From positions 1-64,000 of the forward strand of contig JAOUIL010000005.1 of assembly GCA_029883975.1 (NCBI GenBank): a DNA stretch of 64,000 bases, in the 5' to 3' direction. Under the pieces are notes generated by a model. That model searched no databases. It had not been told where the DNA came from and worked only from the letters and a program-made list of their open reading frames with translations. How positions within the stretch are numbered: the first letter of the stretch is position 1; each line of letters starts with the position of its first letter. This document shows, piece by piece, positions 31,787-41,005 of the stretch. The stretch is from Betaproteobacteria bacterium (lineage in GTDB: Bacteria; Pseudomonadota; Gammaproteobacteria; Burkholderiales; SG8-39). A program made the translations under genes and the position numbers.

Positions 31787-33208
31787 TTACAGCGCCGTGG
31801 CCGCGTGGTCCGCGAGGCGCGAGCGCTCGCCGCGGGCGAGCGTCACGTGGCCGGCGTGCGGCCACCCCTTCATGCGGTCGACCACGTAGGTCAGGCCCGA
31901 GGAGCCCTCCGTCAGGTACGGCGTGTCGATCTGCGCGATGTTGCCCAGGCACACCACCTTGGTGCCCGGCCCGGCGCGCGTCACCAGGGTCTTCATCTGC
32001 TTGGGCGTGAGGTTCTGCGCTTCGTCGATGATCAGCCATTTGTTGACGAACGTGCGGCCGCGCATGAAGTTGAGCGACTTCACCTTGATGCGCGAGCGCA
32101 CCAGGTCGCGGGTGGCGGCGCGGCCCCATTCGCCGCCGGACTCGTCCGAGGCGTTGAGCACGTCGAGGTTGTCCTCGAGCGCGCCCATCCACGGCAGCAT
32201 CTTCTCCTCCTCGGTGCCGGGCAGAAAGCCGATGTCCTCGCCGAGCGGCACGGTGACGCGCGTCATGATGATCTCGCTGTAGCGCTTCTGGTCCAGCACC
32301 TGCGTCAGGGCCGCCGCCAGCGCGAGGATGGTCTTGCCCGTGCCCGCCTGCCCGAGCAGCGTCACGAAGTCGATCGCCGGGTTCATCAGCAGGTTGAGGG
32401 CGAAGTTCTGCTCGCGGTTGCGCGCCGTGATCCCCCAGACGGCGTTCTTGGCGTGCGTGTAGTCGCGCACCGTTTCCAGCACCGCGGAGCGCCCGGCGGC
32501 CTCCTTCACCATGGCGTACAGCGGCCGCTCGCCGCTGTCGTCGTACACGAACTCGTTCAGCTGCAGCTTGGGCACCAGCGGACCGCGCACGCGGTAGTAC
32601 GTATGGCCGTCCTTCTTCCAGGACTCCATGTCGCGGCCGTGCGTGTCCCAGAAGTCCGCCGGCAGCGCGCGCACCCCGGCGTACAGGACGTCGGTGTCCT
32701 CGAGCACCTTGTCGTTGAAGTAGTCCTCGGCCGCCAGCCCGAGCGCGCGCGCCTTGACGCGCATGTTGATGTCCTTGGACACGAGGATCACCTGGCGCTG
32801 CGGCTGCTCGCGCTGCAGGTGGCGCACCACCTGCAGGATCTGGTTGTCGGTCTTGCCGGCCGCGAACGTGGCCGGCAGGTCGCCGTTGATGGCCTGGGTC
32901 TGCAGGTACAGGCGCCCGCCGGCCGCGGCGCCGGCGCGCGTGCGGATGGCGAGGCCGGCCCGGATGTCGGCGACCGAGTCGGACACGATCTCGTCCAGGA
33001 AGCGGCTCGCCTGGCGCGCGTTGCGCGCCACGTCCGACAGGCCCTTCTTGTGGTTGTCGAGCTCCTCGAGCGTGCCGATCGGCAGGTAGACGTCGTGCTC
33101 CTCGAAGCGGAACAGGCTCGTCGGGTCGTGCATCAGCACGTTGGTGTCGAGGACGAAGAGCTTGGTGACGCGCGGCTTCTTCTGCCTGGAGCGGGGCTTG
33201 TTCGCCAT
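31787..33208 (-). CDS. PIN-PhoH family ATPase
   Basis: KLFVLDTNVLMHDPTSLFRFEEHDVYLP (PIN), LLGQAGTGKTILALAAAL (Walker A), FVNKWLIIDEAQNLTPKQMKTLVTRAGPGTK. Confidence 0.92.
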   Translation of the reverse strand: MANKPRSRQKKPRVTKLFVLDTNVLMHDPTSLFRFEEHDVYLPIGTLEELDNHKKGLSDVARNARQASRFLDEIVSDSVADIRAGLAIRTRAGAAAGGRLYLQTQAINGDLPATFAAGKTDNQILQVVRHLQREQPQRQVILVSKDINMRVKARALGLAAEDYFNDKVLEDTDVLYAGVRALPADFWDTHGRDMESWKKDGHTYYRVRGPLVPKLQLNEFVYDDSGERPLYAMVKEAAGRSAVLETVRDYTHAKNAVWGITARNREQNFALNLLMNPAIDFVTLLGQAGTGKTILALAAALTQVLDQKRYSEIIMTRVTVPLGEDIGFLPGTEEEKMLPWMGALEDNLDVLNASDESGGEWGRAATRDLVRSRIKVKSLNFMRGRTFVNKWLIIDEAQNLTPKQMKTLVTRAGPGTKVVCLGNIAQIDTPYLTEGSSGLTYVVDRMKGWPHAGHVTLARGERSRLADHAATAL

Positions 33209-33272
33209 GTCGGTGGAGGGTGCGGCGGGTTCTGCGATCCGGTCTTGTTCGAAAGGCTGGTCGACCGGTGAA

Positions 33273-33728
33273 TCAGAGGGTCTTAACAAAGTCGAGTACC
33301 TCCTGTGCGTGGCCGGGAACCTTCACGCCGCGCCATTCGCGCGCCAGGCGCCCTTCGCCGTCGATGACGAAGGTGCTGCGCTCGATGCCGCGGACCTTCT
33401 TGCCGTACATGCTCTTCAACTTGATGACGCCGAACTGCGCGCAGGCCTTTTCCTCGGCGTCGGACAGCAGCTCGAACGGAAAGTGCATCTTCGCCTTGAA
33501 GTTCTCGTGCGACTTGAGCGAGTCGCGCGAGATGCCGAACACTTCGCAGCCCGCGCGGCGGAAGTTCATGTGCAGGTCGCGGAACTGCATGCCCTCGGTG
33601 GTGCAGCCGGGAGTGTTGTCCTTCGGGTAGAAATAGAGCACCAGCTTCTTGCCGCGGTGCTCGGAGAGCCGGAACGTGCCTGCGCCGGTGGAGGGCAGGG
33701 AAAAGTCCGGAACGGATCTTCCTGGCAT
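33273..33728 (-). CDS. bcp: peroxiredoxin (Bcp/PrxQ family)
   Basis: VPDFSLPSTGAGTFRLSEHRGKKLVLYFYPKDNTPGCTTEGMQFRDL. Confidence 0.93.
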   Translation of the reverse strand: MPGRSVPDFSLPSTGAGTFRLSEHRGKKLVLYFYPKDNTPGCTTEGMQFRDLHMNFRRAGCEVFGISRDSLKSHENFKAKMHFPFELLSDAEEKACAQFGVIKLKSMYGKKVRGIERSTFVIDGEGRLAREWRGVKVPGHAQEVLDFVKTL

Positions 33729-33853
33729 CCAGGCGCAGTCTTAAGCCGCGTTCTCAGGTATGAGCTGCAACATTTTCATTGGACACGTTTTTCGTTACGG
33801 CCGCAAGCGGCGCGCAGGGGCCTGAAATCAAAGACCTTTTTTGTCGGGCCACG

Positions 33854-34798
33854 CTAGAGCTCGTAGCGCGAGCCCTCGGCGCCAGTGACCGCCGGCTCGA
33901 CGATCGAGCGGGGCAGGTGGGGCACGAAGGACTCGATGAAATCGTAGGCGTAGCGCCGCAGATAGGCGCCGCGCTTGATCCCCAGGCGCGTGGTGCTCGA
34001 TTCGAACAGGTGCGAGGCGTCGAGCGCCTTGAGGCCGCGGTCGCGCTTCGCGTCGAACGCCATGCTCGCCATGATACCCACGCCGAGGCCGAGCTCGACG
34101 TAGGTCTTGATCACGTCGGCGTCCAGCGCGGTCAGCACCACCTTCGGCGCGAGGCCGCGCTGCTCGAAGGCCTTTTCGACCAGCGAGCGGTTGGCGAACG
34201 CGAAGTCGTACGTGACGACCGGGTAACGGGCCACTGCCTCGAGCGTCAGCGGCTTTACGCGCGCCAGCGGGTGGCCCGCCGGCACCACCACGCAGCGGTT
34301 CCACCGGTAGCAGGGCAGGGAGACGAGCCCGGCAACCTCGGCAATCTGCTCGGTGGCGATGGCGAAGTCGGCTTCGCCCTGCAGCACCATCTCGCAGATC
34401 TGGGTCGGATTGCCCTGGTGGATGACGAGCTGCACGTCTGGGTAGCTGCGCTTGAAGGCGGCCACTGCCTTCGGCAGCGCGTAGCGCGCCTGCGTGTGCG
34501 TGGTGGCGATGATGAGGGAGCCCAGCTTCCCGTGAGCGAACTCCTCGCCCGCGCGCTTCAAGTTGGCCGCCTCGGCGAGGATGCGCTCGGCGATCGCCAG
34601 CACCGCGCGCCCGGGCTCGGTGACGGCGGTCAGGCGCTTGCCGTGGCGCACGAAGATCTCCACGCCCAGCTCGTCCTCGAGATCCTTGATCTGGCGCGAG
34701 ACGCCCGGCTGCGAGGTGTGCAGGGCGTCGGCGGCCGCGGAGACGCTCAGTTCGCGCCGCGCAACCTCGGCCAGGTAACGGAGCTGCTGCAATTTCAT
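33854..34798 (-). CDS. cysB: LysR-type regulator CysB/Cbl
   Basis: MKLQQLRYLAEVARRELSVSAAADALHTSQPGVSRQIKDLEDELGVEIFVRHGKRL; IATTHTQARYALP; divergent from sulfite reductase. Confidence 0.92.
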   Translation of the reverse strand: MKLQQLRYLAEVARRELSVSAAADALHTSQPGVSRQIKDLEDELGVEIFVRHGKRLTAVTEPGRAVLAIAERILAEAANLKRAGEEFAHGKLGSLIIATTHTQARYALPKAVAAFKRSYPDVQLVIHQGNPTQICEMVLQGEADFAIATEQIAEVAGLVSLPCYRWNRCVVVPAGHPLARVKPLTLEAVARYPVVTYDFAFANRSLVEKAFEQRGLAPKVVLTALDADVIKTYVELGLGVGIMASMAFDAKRDRGLKALDASHLFESSTTRLGIKRGAYLRRYAYDFIESFVPHLPRSIVEPAVTGAEGSRYEL

Positions 34799-34871
34799 AA
34801 GGACAATTTGATATAACAAATGAATTTCTTAGTCTTTGAAAGCATATCACGGGCCGGTAGCATCTGCGCCC

Positions 34872-36545
34872 ATGTACCGCTATGACGACATCGACCAGCG
34901 GATCGTCGACGAGCGCGTCGCGCAATTCCGCGAGCAGACGCGGCGCCACCTCGCCGGGCAGCTCCCGGACGACGACTTCAAGCCGCTGCGGCTGCAGAAC
35001 GGCCTCTATCTGCAGCGCTACGCGCCGATGCTGCGCGTCGCCATTCCCTACGGCATCCTTTCTGCGCGGCAGCTGCGCATGCTCGCGCACATCGCGCGCG
35101 CCTACGACCGCGGCTACGGCCATTTCTCCACGCGCCAGAACCTGCAGTTCAACTGGCCGCGGCTCGAAGACGTGCCCGACATCCTGGAGCACCTGGCGAG
35201 CGTGCAGATGCACGCCATCCAGACCTCCGGCAACTGCATCCGCAACATCACCGCCGATCATCTGGCCGGCGTGGCGCGCGACGAGATCGTCGATTCGTTC
35301 GTCTGGTGCGAGATCCTGCGCCAGTGGTCCGCCTTGCACCCCGAGTTCGCCTTCCTGCCGCGCAAGTTCAAGATGGCGGTGAACGGCGCGCGCACCGATC
35401 GCGCGGCGACGTTCCTGCACGACATCGGGCTGCACGCGTTGCGCGCGCGCGACGGGGAGATCGGCTTTCGCGTCATCGTCGGCGGCGGCATGGGCCGCAC
35501 GCCGATCGTCGGCCAGGTGATCCGCGAGTTCCTGCACTGGCCGCACTTGCTGACCTACGTCGAGGCGGTCCTGCGCGTCTACAACCGGCACGGACGGCGC
35601 GACAACCCGTACAAGGCGCGCATCAAGATCCTGGTGAAGGCGCGCGGCATCGAGGCGCTCCGCGACGAGGTCGAGGCGGAGTGGCTGCACCTGAAGGACG
35701 GCCCGTCCACGCTCACCGAGGTGGAGGTGCGCCGCGTCGCGGGCCGCTTCACGCGACCGGCCTACGAGATGCTGCAGGATATCGAGCTGCCGCAGGACGG
35801 ACCCTTCGGTGCCTGGCGCAGGCGCAACGTGCACCCGCACAAGCGGGCCGGCTATGCGGCGCTCACGCTTTCCCTGAAGAAGACCGGGGTGCCCCCCGGG
35901 GACGTGACCGGAGCGCAGATGGACGCGGTCGCCGACCTGGCCGAGCGCTACAGCTTCGGCGAGCTGCGCGTCACGCACGAGCAGAACCTCGTGTTCGCCG
36001 ACGTGCGCCAGGACCGGCTGGAGGCGCTGTGGCGCGAGCTGCGCGCGCTCGGCCTGGCCACGCCCAACATCGGGCTGCTCACCAACATCATCGCCTGCCC
36101 GGGCGGCGACTTCTGCTCGCTGGCGAACGCCAAGTCGATCCCGGTCGCCGAAGCCATCCAGCGGCTGTTCGACGACCTCGACTACCTGCACGACATCGGC
36201 GAGCTCGACCTCAACATCTCCGGCTGCATGAACTCCTGCGGCCACCACCATGTCGGCCACATCGGCATCCTCGGCGTCGACAAGAACGGCGAGGAGTGGT
36301 ACCAGGTCACCATTGGCGGCAGCCAGTCGCCCGCCGCGCTCGGCAGGGTCATCGGCCCGTCCTTCGCGCAGCACGAGGTCCCCTGGGTGGTCGAGCGGCT
36401 GATCGAGGTCTACCTTGCCGGGCGCGACAGCGACGCCGAGCGCTTCGTCGACACGGTGCGGCGCATCGGCATCGAGCCCTTCCAGGAGCACGTCTATGCC
36501 CACGCTCATTCGCCGCGGCGCCATCGAGAGTCCGCCGTCGCCTGA
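34872..36545 (+). CDS. cysI: nitrite/sulfite reductase hemoprotein (assimilatory, CysI-like)
   Basis: FSTRQNLQFNWPRLEDVPDIL; ACPGGDFCSLANAKSIP and NISGCMNSCGHHHVGHIGILGVDK (siroheme/4Fe-4S ligands). Confidence 0.9.
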   Translation: MYRYDDIDQRIVDERVAQFREQTRRHLAGQLPDDDFKPLRLQNGLYLQRYAPMLRVAIPYGILSARQLRMLAHIARAYDRGYGHFSTRQNLQFNWPRLEDVPDILEHLASVQMHAIQTSGNCIRNITADHLAGVARDEIVDSFVWCEILRQWSALHPEFAFLPRKFKMAVNGARTDRAATFLHDIGLHALRARDGEIGFRVIVGGGMGRTPIVGQVIREFLHWPHLLTYVEAVLRVYNRHGRRDNPYKARIKILVKARGIEALRDEVEAEWLHLKDGPSTLTEVEVRRVAGRFTRPAYEMLQDIELPQDGPFGAWRRRNVHPHKRAGYAALTLSLKKTGVPPGDVTGAQMDAVADLAERYSFGELRVTHEQNLVFADVRQDRLEALWRELRALGLATPNIGLLTNIIACPGGDFCSLANAKSIPVAEAIQRLFDDLDYLHDIGELDLNISGCMNSCGHHHVGHIGILGVDKNGEEWYQVTIGGSQSPAALGRVIGPSFAQHEVPWVVERLIEVYLAGRDSDAERFVDTVRRIGIEPFQEHVYAHAHSPRRHRESAVA

Positions 36546-36906
36546 GCCGGGCGCGGCGCTGCGCGTCGAGCCGCACGAGGACCCCGCCGCAGTGGCGGAC
36601 CGGCTCGGCAGCGCGGCACGCGTCGAGGTGCATTTCCCGAAGTTCACCGACGGGCGGGGCTACTCGATCGCGCGCCTGCTGCGCGAGCGCTTCGGCTACC
36701 GGGGCGAGTTGCGCGCGGTGGGCGACGTGCCGCGCGACCAGCTGCATTACCTCGCGCGCTGCGGCTTCGACGCCTTCCTGCTGCGCGACGGCGAGGATGC
36801 GAAAGGCGCGCTGGCGGCGCTCGCCGGCTTCTCCGAAGCCTATCAGTCGTCGGTGGACAGGCCGCTGCCGCTGTTCCGCAGGCGGGGTGCTTCGAGCAGC
36901 GCGTGA
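36496..36906 (+). CDS. DUF934 domain protein (sulfite reductase-associated)
   Basis: HFPKFTDGRGYSIARLLRERFGYRGELRAVGDVPRDQLHYLARCGFDAFLL; overlaps cysI end. Confidence 0.9.
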   Translation: MPTLIRRGAIESPPSPEPGAALRVEPHEDPAAVADRLGSAARVEVHFPKFTDGRGYSIARLLRERFGYRGELRAVGDVPRDQLHYLARCGFDAFLLRDGEDAKGALAALAGFSEAYQSSVDRPLPLFRRRGASSSA

Positions 36907-37247
36907 ATCGCGTCGCATAGCTCGCGCACCGACAGGCGCTTCTGCAGCACGCGCGCGACGCCGGCCTCGGCGGCGAGCGCCCGCAGCTCGTCGCTGACGT
37001 GCCCGGACACCAGGATCACCTCGAGGTCGGCGCGGATCGCGCGCAGCGCGCGCGCCAGGTCGATCCCAGTGGCGCCCGGCATGGCGTGATCGGTGACGAT
37101 GGCGTCGAACGCTTGCGGCGCGGCGCGCAGGGCCCGCTCGGCTTCCTGCGGCGAGGCGAAGGACGTTGTGCGCCAGCCATGGCGCTGCAGGCCCTGCTCC
37201 ATCAGAAAGCGCGTTGCGCGGTCGTCCTCGACGATGGCCACGTGCAT
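36843..37247 (-). CDS. stand-alone response-regulator receiver domain protein (CheY-like)
   Basis: MHVAIVEDDRATRFLMEQGLQRHGW...DAIVTDHAMPGATGIDLARALR...ILVSGHV...VLQKRLSV; no output domain. Confidence 0.88.
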   Translation of the reverse strand: MHVAIVEDDRATRFLMEQGLQRHGWRTTSFASPQEAERALRAAPQAFDAIVTDHAMPGATGIDLARALRAIRADLEVILVSGHVSDELRALAAEAGVARVLQKRLSVRELCDAIHALLEAPRLRNSGSGLSTDD

Positions 37248-37258
37248 GCCCCGGGTCC

Positions 37259-38164
37259 TCAGCGGGCGGCGCGCCCCTGCAGCGCGAGCGTTCCCGAGCG
37301 ACCGGCGACCGCTCCATGGACGACGTCGTGCACCGGCAGCGAGCGCGCATCGCGCGTCGCCGCCAGCTCGCCCAGCGGGCAAATGACGTAGCCCTGGGCC
37401 GCCCACCCGTCGAGCAGGGCCTGCAGCGCGGGCAGGAGCTTCGCGCCCTCGAGCTCGGCGTGCGCCGTGAACACGTGCACCGGCTCGCGCCGCGCCGCCG
37501 TGCGCGCCAGAATGTCGCGCACCGCGTCCGACGGCGTGCCGCCGTCCACGCCCACCAGCTCGTCGAGCGTCGGCAGGGTGGTCGGCCACTGCGCGCAGGC
37601 GAACACCTCGCCGGCCATGCGCGGCCGGAAGGGGCCATCGCCGCGGGTGTCGGAGGCGCAGGCGAAGCCGCGCCGGTCGAGGAAGCGCAGGGCATGCACG
37701 TTGGTCTGCCAGCCGGCGGCGCCATGCAGGCGCGCTGCGCCGCCGAACACCGTCGCGAAGCGCGCGCTCGCCCGCTCGAGCTCCGCCTCGGTCCAGGACG
37801 CATCCGCGCCGGCGACGCCGTCCTGCCAGCGCACGTGGTCCCAGCAGTGGATGCCGACCTCGAATCCCGCGTCGCGCGCGGCGCGCATCTCGCCCGCGCA
37901 GCGCCGGCCGATGTCCGGGCCGGGCAGCAGAGTGCCGTACAGGAGCGTGCGCAACCCGTAGTGCTCGAGCACCGAGGTACGCGCGACCTTGCCGACGAAC
38001 CCGCGCCGGAAGACTCGCCGCACCGCGCGGCCCGTATGATCGGGGCCGAGCGAGAAGAGGAACGTGGCGCCGGCACGCCGGGCGCGCAGCGCCTCCGCCA
38101 GCCGCGGCACGCCCTCGCGCGTGCCGCGAAACGTGTCGACGTCGATCTTCAGCGCGAGCTTCAC
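37259..38164 (-). CDS. arnD: polysaccharide deacetylase, ArnD-like deformylase
   Basis: VKLALKIDVDTFRGTREGVPRLAEALRARRAGATFLFSLGPDHTGRAVRRVF...FEVGIHCWDHVRWQDGV; GTG start, arn context. Confidence 0.9.
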   Translation of the reverse strand: MKLALKIDVDTFRGTREGVPRLAEALRARRAGATFLFSLGPDHTGRAVRRVFRRGFVGKVARTSVLEHYGLRTLLYGTLLPGPDIGRRCAGEMRAARDAGFEVGIHCWDHVRWQDGVAGADASWTEAELERASARFATVFGGAARLHGAAGWQTNVHALRFLDRRGFACASDTRGDGPFRPRMAGEVFACAQWPTTLPTLDELVGVDGGTPSDAVRDILARTAARREPVHVFTAHAELEGAKLLPALQALLDGWAAQGYVICPLGELAATRDARSLPVHDVVHGAVAGRSGTLALQGRAAR

Positions 38165-39204
38165 TCCACCAGGCTGCGCGCGTCGGCGACGTGCTCGCGG
38201 TAGCTTTCGAGGATGCGCGTGAGCGCGTCGCGCAGGCCCACGCGCGGCGCCCAGCCGAGGTCGGCGCGCGTGCCGTCGATGTTGGGCGTGCGGTTCTGCA
38301 CGTCCTGGTAGCCCGCCCCGTAGTAAGTGCCCGAGCTGGTCTCCACCAGCTTCACGCGGCCCGCGGCCTCGCGGTACTCGGCGAAGCCCGCGGCGAGCTC
38401 GAGCATCGTCTGCGCCAGCTCCTTCACCGAGCAGTTGTTCACCGGGTTGCCGATGTTGTAGATCTTGCCGTCGGCGATGCCGCCCGGGTTGTCGAGGATC
38501 TTCTGTAGCGCGTCGATGCCGTCGTCGATGAAGGTGAACGCGCGGCGCTGCGCGCCGCCGTCCACCAGCTTGATCTCCTCGCCGCGCACGATGTGGCCGA
38601 GGAACTGCGTGACCACGCGCGAGCTGCCCTCCTTGGGCGTGTTGATCGAGTCGAGGCCTGCGCCGATCCAGTTGAACGGCCGGAACAGCGTGAAGCGCAG
38701 CCCCTGCTGCTGGCCGTAGGCCCAGATGACGCGGTCCATCAATTGCTTCGCGCAGGAATAGATCCAGCGCGTCTTGTCGATCGGCCCCAGCACCAGCTCG
38801 CTCCTGTAGGGGTGGAACTCGGCGTCGCGGCTCATGCCATAGACCTCCGAGGTGGAGGGGAACACCAGCCGCTTGCCGTGCTTCACGCAGCTGCGCACGA
38901 TCGGCAGGTTGGCCTCGAAATCGAGCTCGAAGACGCGCAGCGGGTCCTTGACGTAGGTCGCGGGCGTGGCGATCGCCACCAGCGGCACCACGGTGTCGCA
39001 CTTGCGGATGTGGTACTCGATCCACTCCTTGTTGATGGTGATGTCGCCCTCGAAGAAGCGGAAGCGCTTCTCGCCGAGCAGCTCCTCGACGCGCTCGGTC
39101 TGCATGTCCATGCCGTAGACCTCCCAATCGGTCGTGGCCAGGATGCGGTGCGACAGGTGATGGCCGATGAAGCCGTTCACGCCGAGGATGAGGACGCGTT
39201 TCAT
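38161..39204 (-). CDS. UDP-glucuronate decarboxylase (ArnA C-terminal-domain equivalent)
   Basis: MKRVLILGVNGFIGHHLSHRILATTDWEVYGMDMQ; FPSTSEVYGM; FRPFNWIGAGLDSI. Confidence 0.92.
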   Translation of the reverse strand: MKRVLILGVNGFIGHHLSHRILATTDWEVYGMDMQTERVEELLGEKRFRFFEGDITINKEWIEYHIRKCDTVVPLVAIATPATYVKDPLRVFELDFEANLPIVRSCVKHGKRLVFPSTSEVYGMSRDAEFHPYRSELVLGPIDKTRWIYSCAKQLMDRVIWAYGQQQGLRFTLFRPFNWIGAGLDSINTPKEGSSRVVTQFLGHIVRGEEIKLVDGGAQRRAFTFIDDGIDALQKILDNPGGIADGKIYNIGNPVNNCSVKELAQTMLELAAGFAEYREAAGRVKLVETSSGTYYGAGYQDVQNRTPNIDGTRADLGWAPRVGLRDALTRILESYREHVADARSLVE

Positions 39205-40058
39205 GCGGGGGGGTCGACCTCCAGGAGGGCGAGCACTCTACCATCGCCGCAGTCGGCGAACCACGCGCCGCCCTCGCGGTAGGGCCCGGGCGGCCCGCCG
39301 CGCGCGCGCCGCGCCGGCTCCAGCCGCGTGCGCAGGACGCGCCGGCGCCGGCCGCGCTCCTCGGTGAAGGCGCCGGGGTAGGGCGGCGCGACCGCGCGCA
39401 CCAGATTGTGGATCTCGGCAGCGCTCCTCGACCAGTCGATGCGCCCGTCCTCGGGCCGGCGGCCACCGTGATAGCTGCCGCGCCCGAGGTCCTGCGCGCG
39501 CAGCTGTGCGGTGCCGTCCAGCAGGCGCGGCAGGCTGCGCCGCAAGACCGCTTCCGCGGCATCCGTCACGCGGCGGAACACGTCGAGCGCCGTGTCGTCC
39601 GGGCCGATGGGCACCGCCTGCTGGTCGACGATGCGGCCGGCGTCGGGCTTGTCCACCATTTCGTGCAGCGTCGCGCCGGTCTCGGTATCGCCGAGCAGCA
39701 CCGCCCAGTTCACCGGCGCGCGCCCGCGATGCCGGGGCAACAGCGAGCCGTGCATGTTGTAGGCGCCGCGCGCGGCGCGCGCGAGGATCGCCGGCGGCAG
39801 CATGCGGCGGTAGTAGAAGGAAAAGATGAAATCCGGCGCCGCGGCGCGCACCCGGCGGCCGAGCTCGTCGGCCGGCGGGTCGAGCAGCACCTCGAGCCCG
39901 CGCGCGCGCGCCAGCTGCTCTACGCTTGCGAACCAGATGCGCTCGGCGGGATCGTCGCGGTGCGTCACCACCAGGCGGACGTCGATTCGCTGGTCCAGCA
40001 GCACCTGCAGGCAGCGCGCGCCCACGTCGTGGTAGGCGAACGCCACCGCCGAGCTCAA
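39201..40058 (-). CDS. formyltransferase (ArnA N-terminal-domain equivalent)
   Basis: YNMHGSLLPRHRGRAPVNWAVLLGDTETGATLHEMVDKPDAGRIVDQ; TTG start overlapping arnC stop. Confidence 0.88.
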   Translation of the reverse strand: MSSAVAFAYHDVGARCLQVLLDQRIDVRLVVTHRDDPAERIWFASVEQLARARGLEVLLDPPADELGRRVRAAAPDFIFSFYYRRMLPPAILARAARGAYNMHGSLLPRHRGRAPVNWAVLLGDTETGATLHEMVDKPDAGRIVDQQAVPIGPDDTALDVFRRVTDAAEAVLRRSLPRLLDGTAQLRAQDLGRGSYHGGRRPEDGRIDWSRSAAEIHNLVRAVAPPYPGAFTEERGRRRRVLRTRLEPARRARGGPPGPYREGGAWFADCGDGRVLALLEVDPPA

Positions 40059-41005
40059 TCGCGCTTCTCCAGCACCGCGCCCACCAGGTAGCGCGGACGC
40101 CCGCGCACCTGCTCGTGGATGCGGCCGACGTATTCGCCCACCAGCCCGATGCCGAACAGGGTGAGGCCCATCAGGAAGAATTCCAGGACGTCGCGATCCC
40201 AAAGCGCCTCGTAGAACGACGACCAGGAGCCGCCCGCGAGCAGTCGCACGCTCAGGACCACCACATACAGCACGATCGAGCCGATCGCCACCAGCATGCC
40301 GAGCAAGGAAAACAGCTGCAGCGGCACGAGCGAGAAGCTGGTCACCAGGTCGAAATTCAGGCGCACCAGCCGGTAGAGCGAGTACTTGGTGGCGCCGGCG
40401 GCGCGCGGCTCGTGCGCCACCTCGATCTCCGTGGCGCGGCGCGCGTACAAGTGGGCGAGCGCCGGGATGAACGTGCTGTGCTCGTTCGAGTGCAGGATGG
40501 CGTCGACGACCGGGCGCCCGTAGGCGCGCAGCATGCAGCCCTGGTCGGTCATGCGGATGCTGGTGATGCGCTCGCGCAGCCGGTTCATCGTGCGCGAGGC
40601 GATGCGCCGGAAGGCGCTGTCCTCGCGCGTGCGCCGGTAGGTGCCGACGTAGTCGTGCCCCTCGTCCATCTTGTCGAGCAGGCGCGCGATCTCCTCCGGC
40701 GGGTTCTGCAGGTCGGCGTCCAGGGTGACCACGATCTCGCCGCGCGCGCGCTCGAAGCCCGCCACGATCGCCATGTGCTGGCCGAAGTTCGCGGCGAGGT
40801 ACACCACGCGCGTCACGTCCGGCCGGCGCTCGAACTGCTCGCGCAGCAGCGACGCCGAGCGATCGCGGCTGCCGTCGTCGATGAAGATCAGCTCGTAGGG
40901 CTGGCCCAGCGCGTCGAGCGCCGGGTACAGCCGCGCGAACAGCGCCGGCAGGCCCTGCTCCTCGTCGTAGACCGGGACGACGACCGAGACGCGCGGCGCG
41001 CTCAT
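40055..41005 (-). CDS. arnC: undecaprenyl-phosphate L-Ara4FN transferase-like glycosyltransferase (GT2)
   Basis: MSAPRVSVVVPVYDEEQGLPALFARLYPAL...VVTLDADLQNPPEEI...two C-terminal TM helices. Confidence 0.92.
   Translation of the reverse strand: MSAPRVSVVVPVYDEEQGLPALFARLYPALDALGQPYELIFIDDGSRDRSASLLREQFERRPDVTRVVYLAANFGQHMAIVAGFERARGEIVVTLDADLQNPPEEIARLLDKMDEGHDYVGTYRRTREDSAFRRIASRTMNRLRERITSIRMTDQGCMLRAYGRPVVDAILHSNEHSTFIPALAHLYARRATEIEVAHEPRAAGATKYSLYRLVRLNFDLVTSFSLVPLQLFSLLGMLVAIGSIVLYVVVLSVRLLAGGSWSSFYEALWDRDVLEFFLMGLTLFGIGLVGEYVGRIHEQVRGRPRYLVGAVLEKRD

Noticed and set aside
33828-36647. 939-aa minus-strand ORF spanning cysB and cysI
   Set aside because: Antisense to cysI and out of frame with cysB; no domain.
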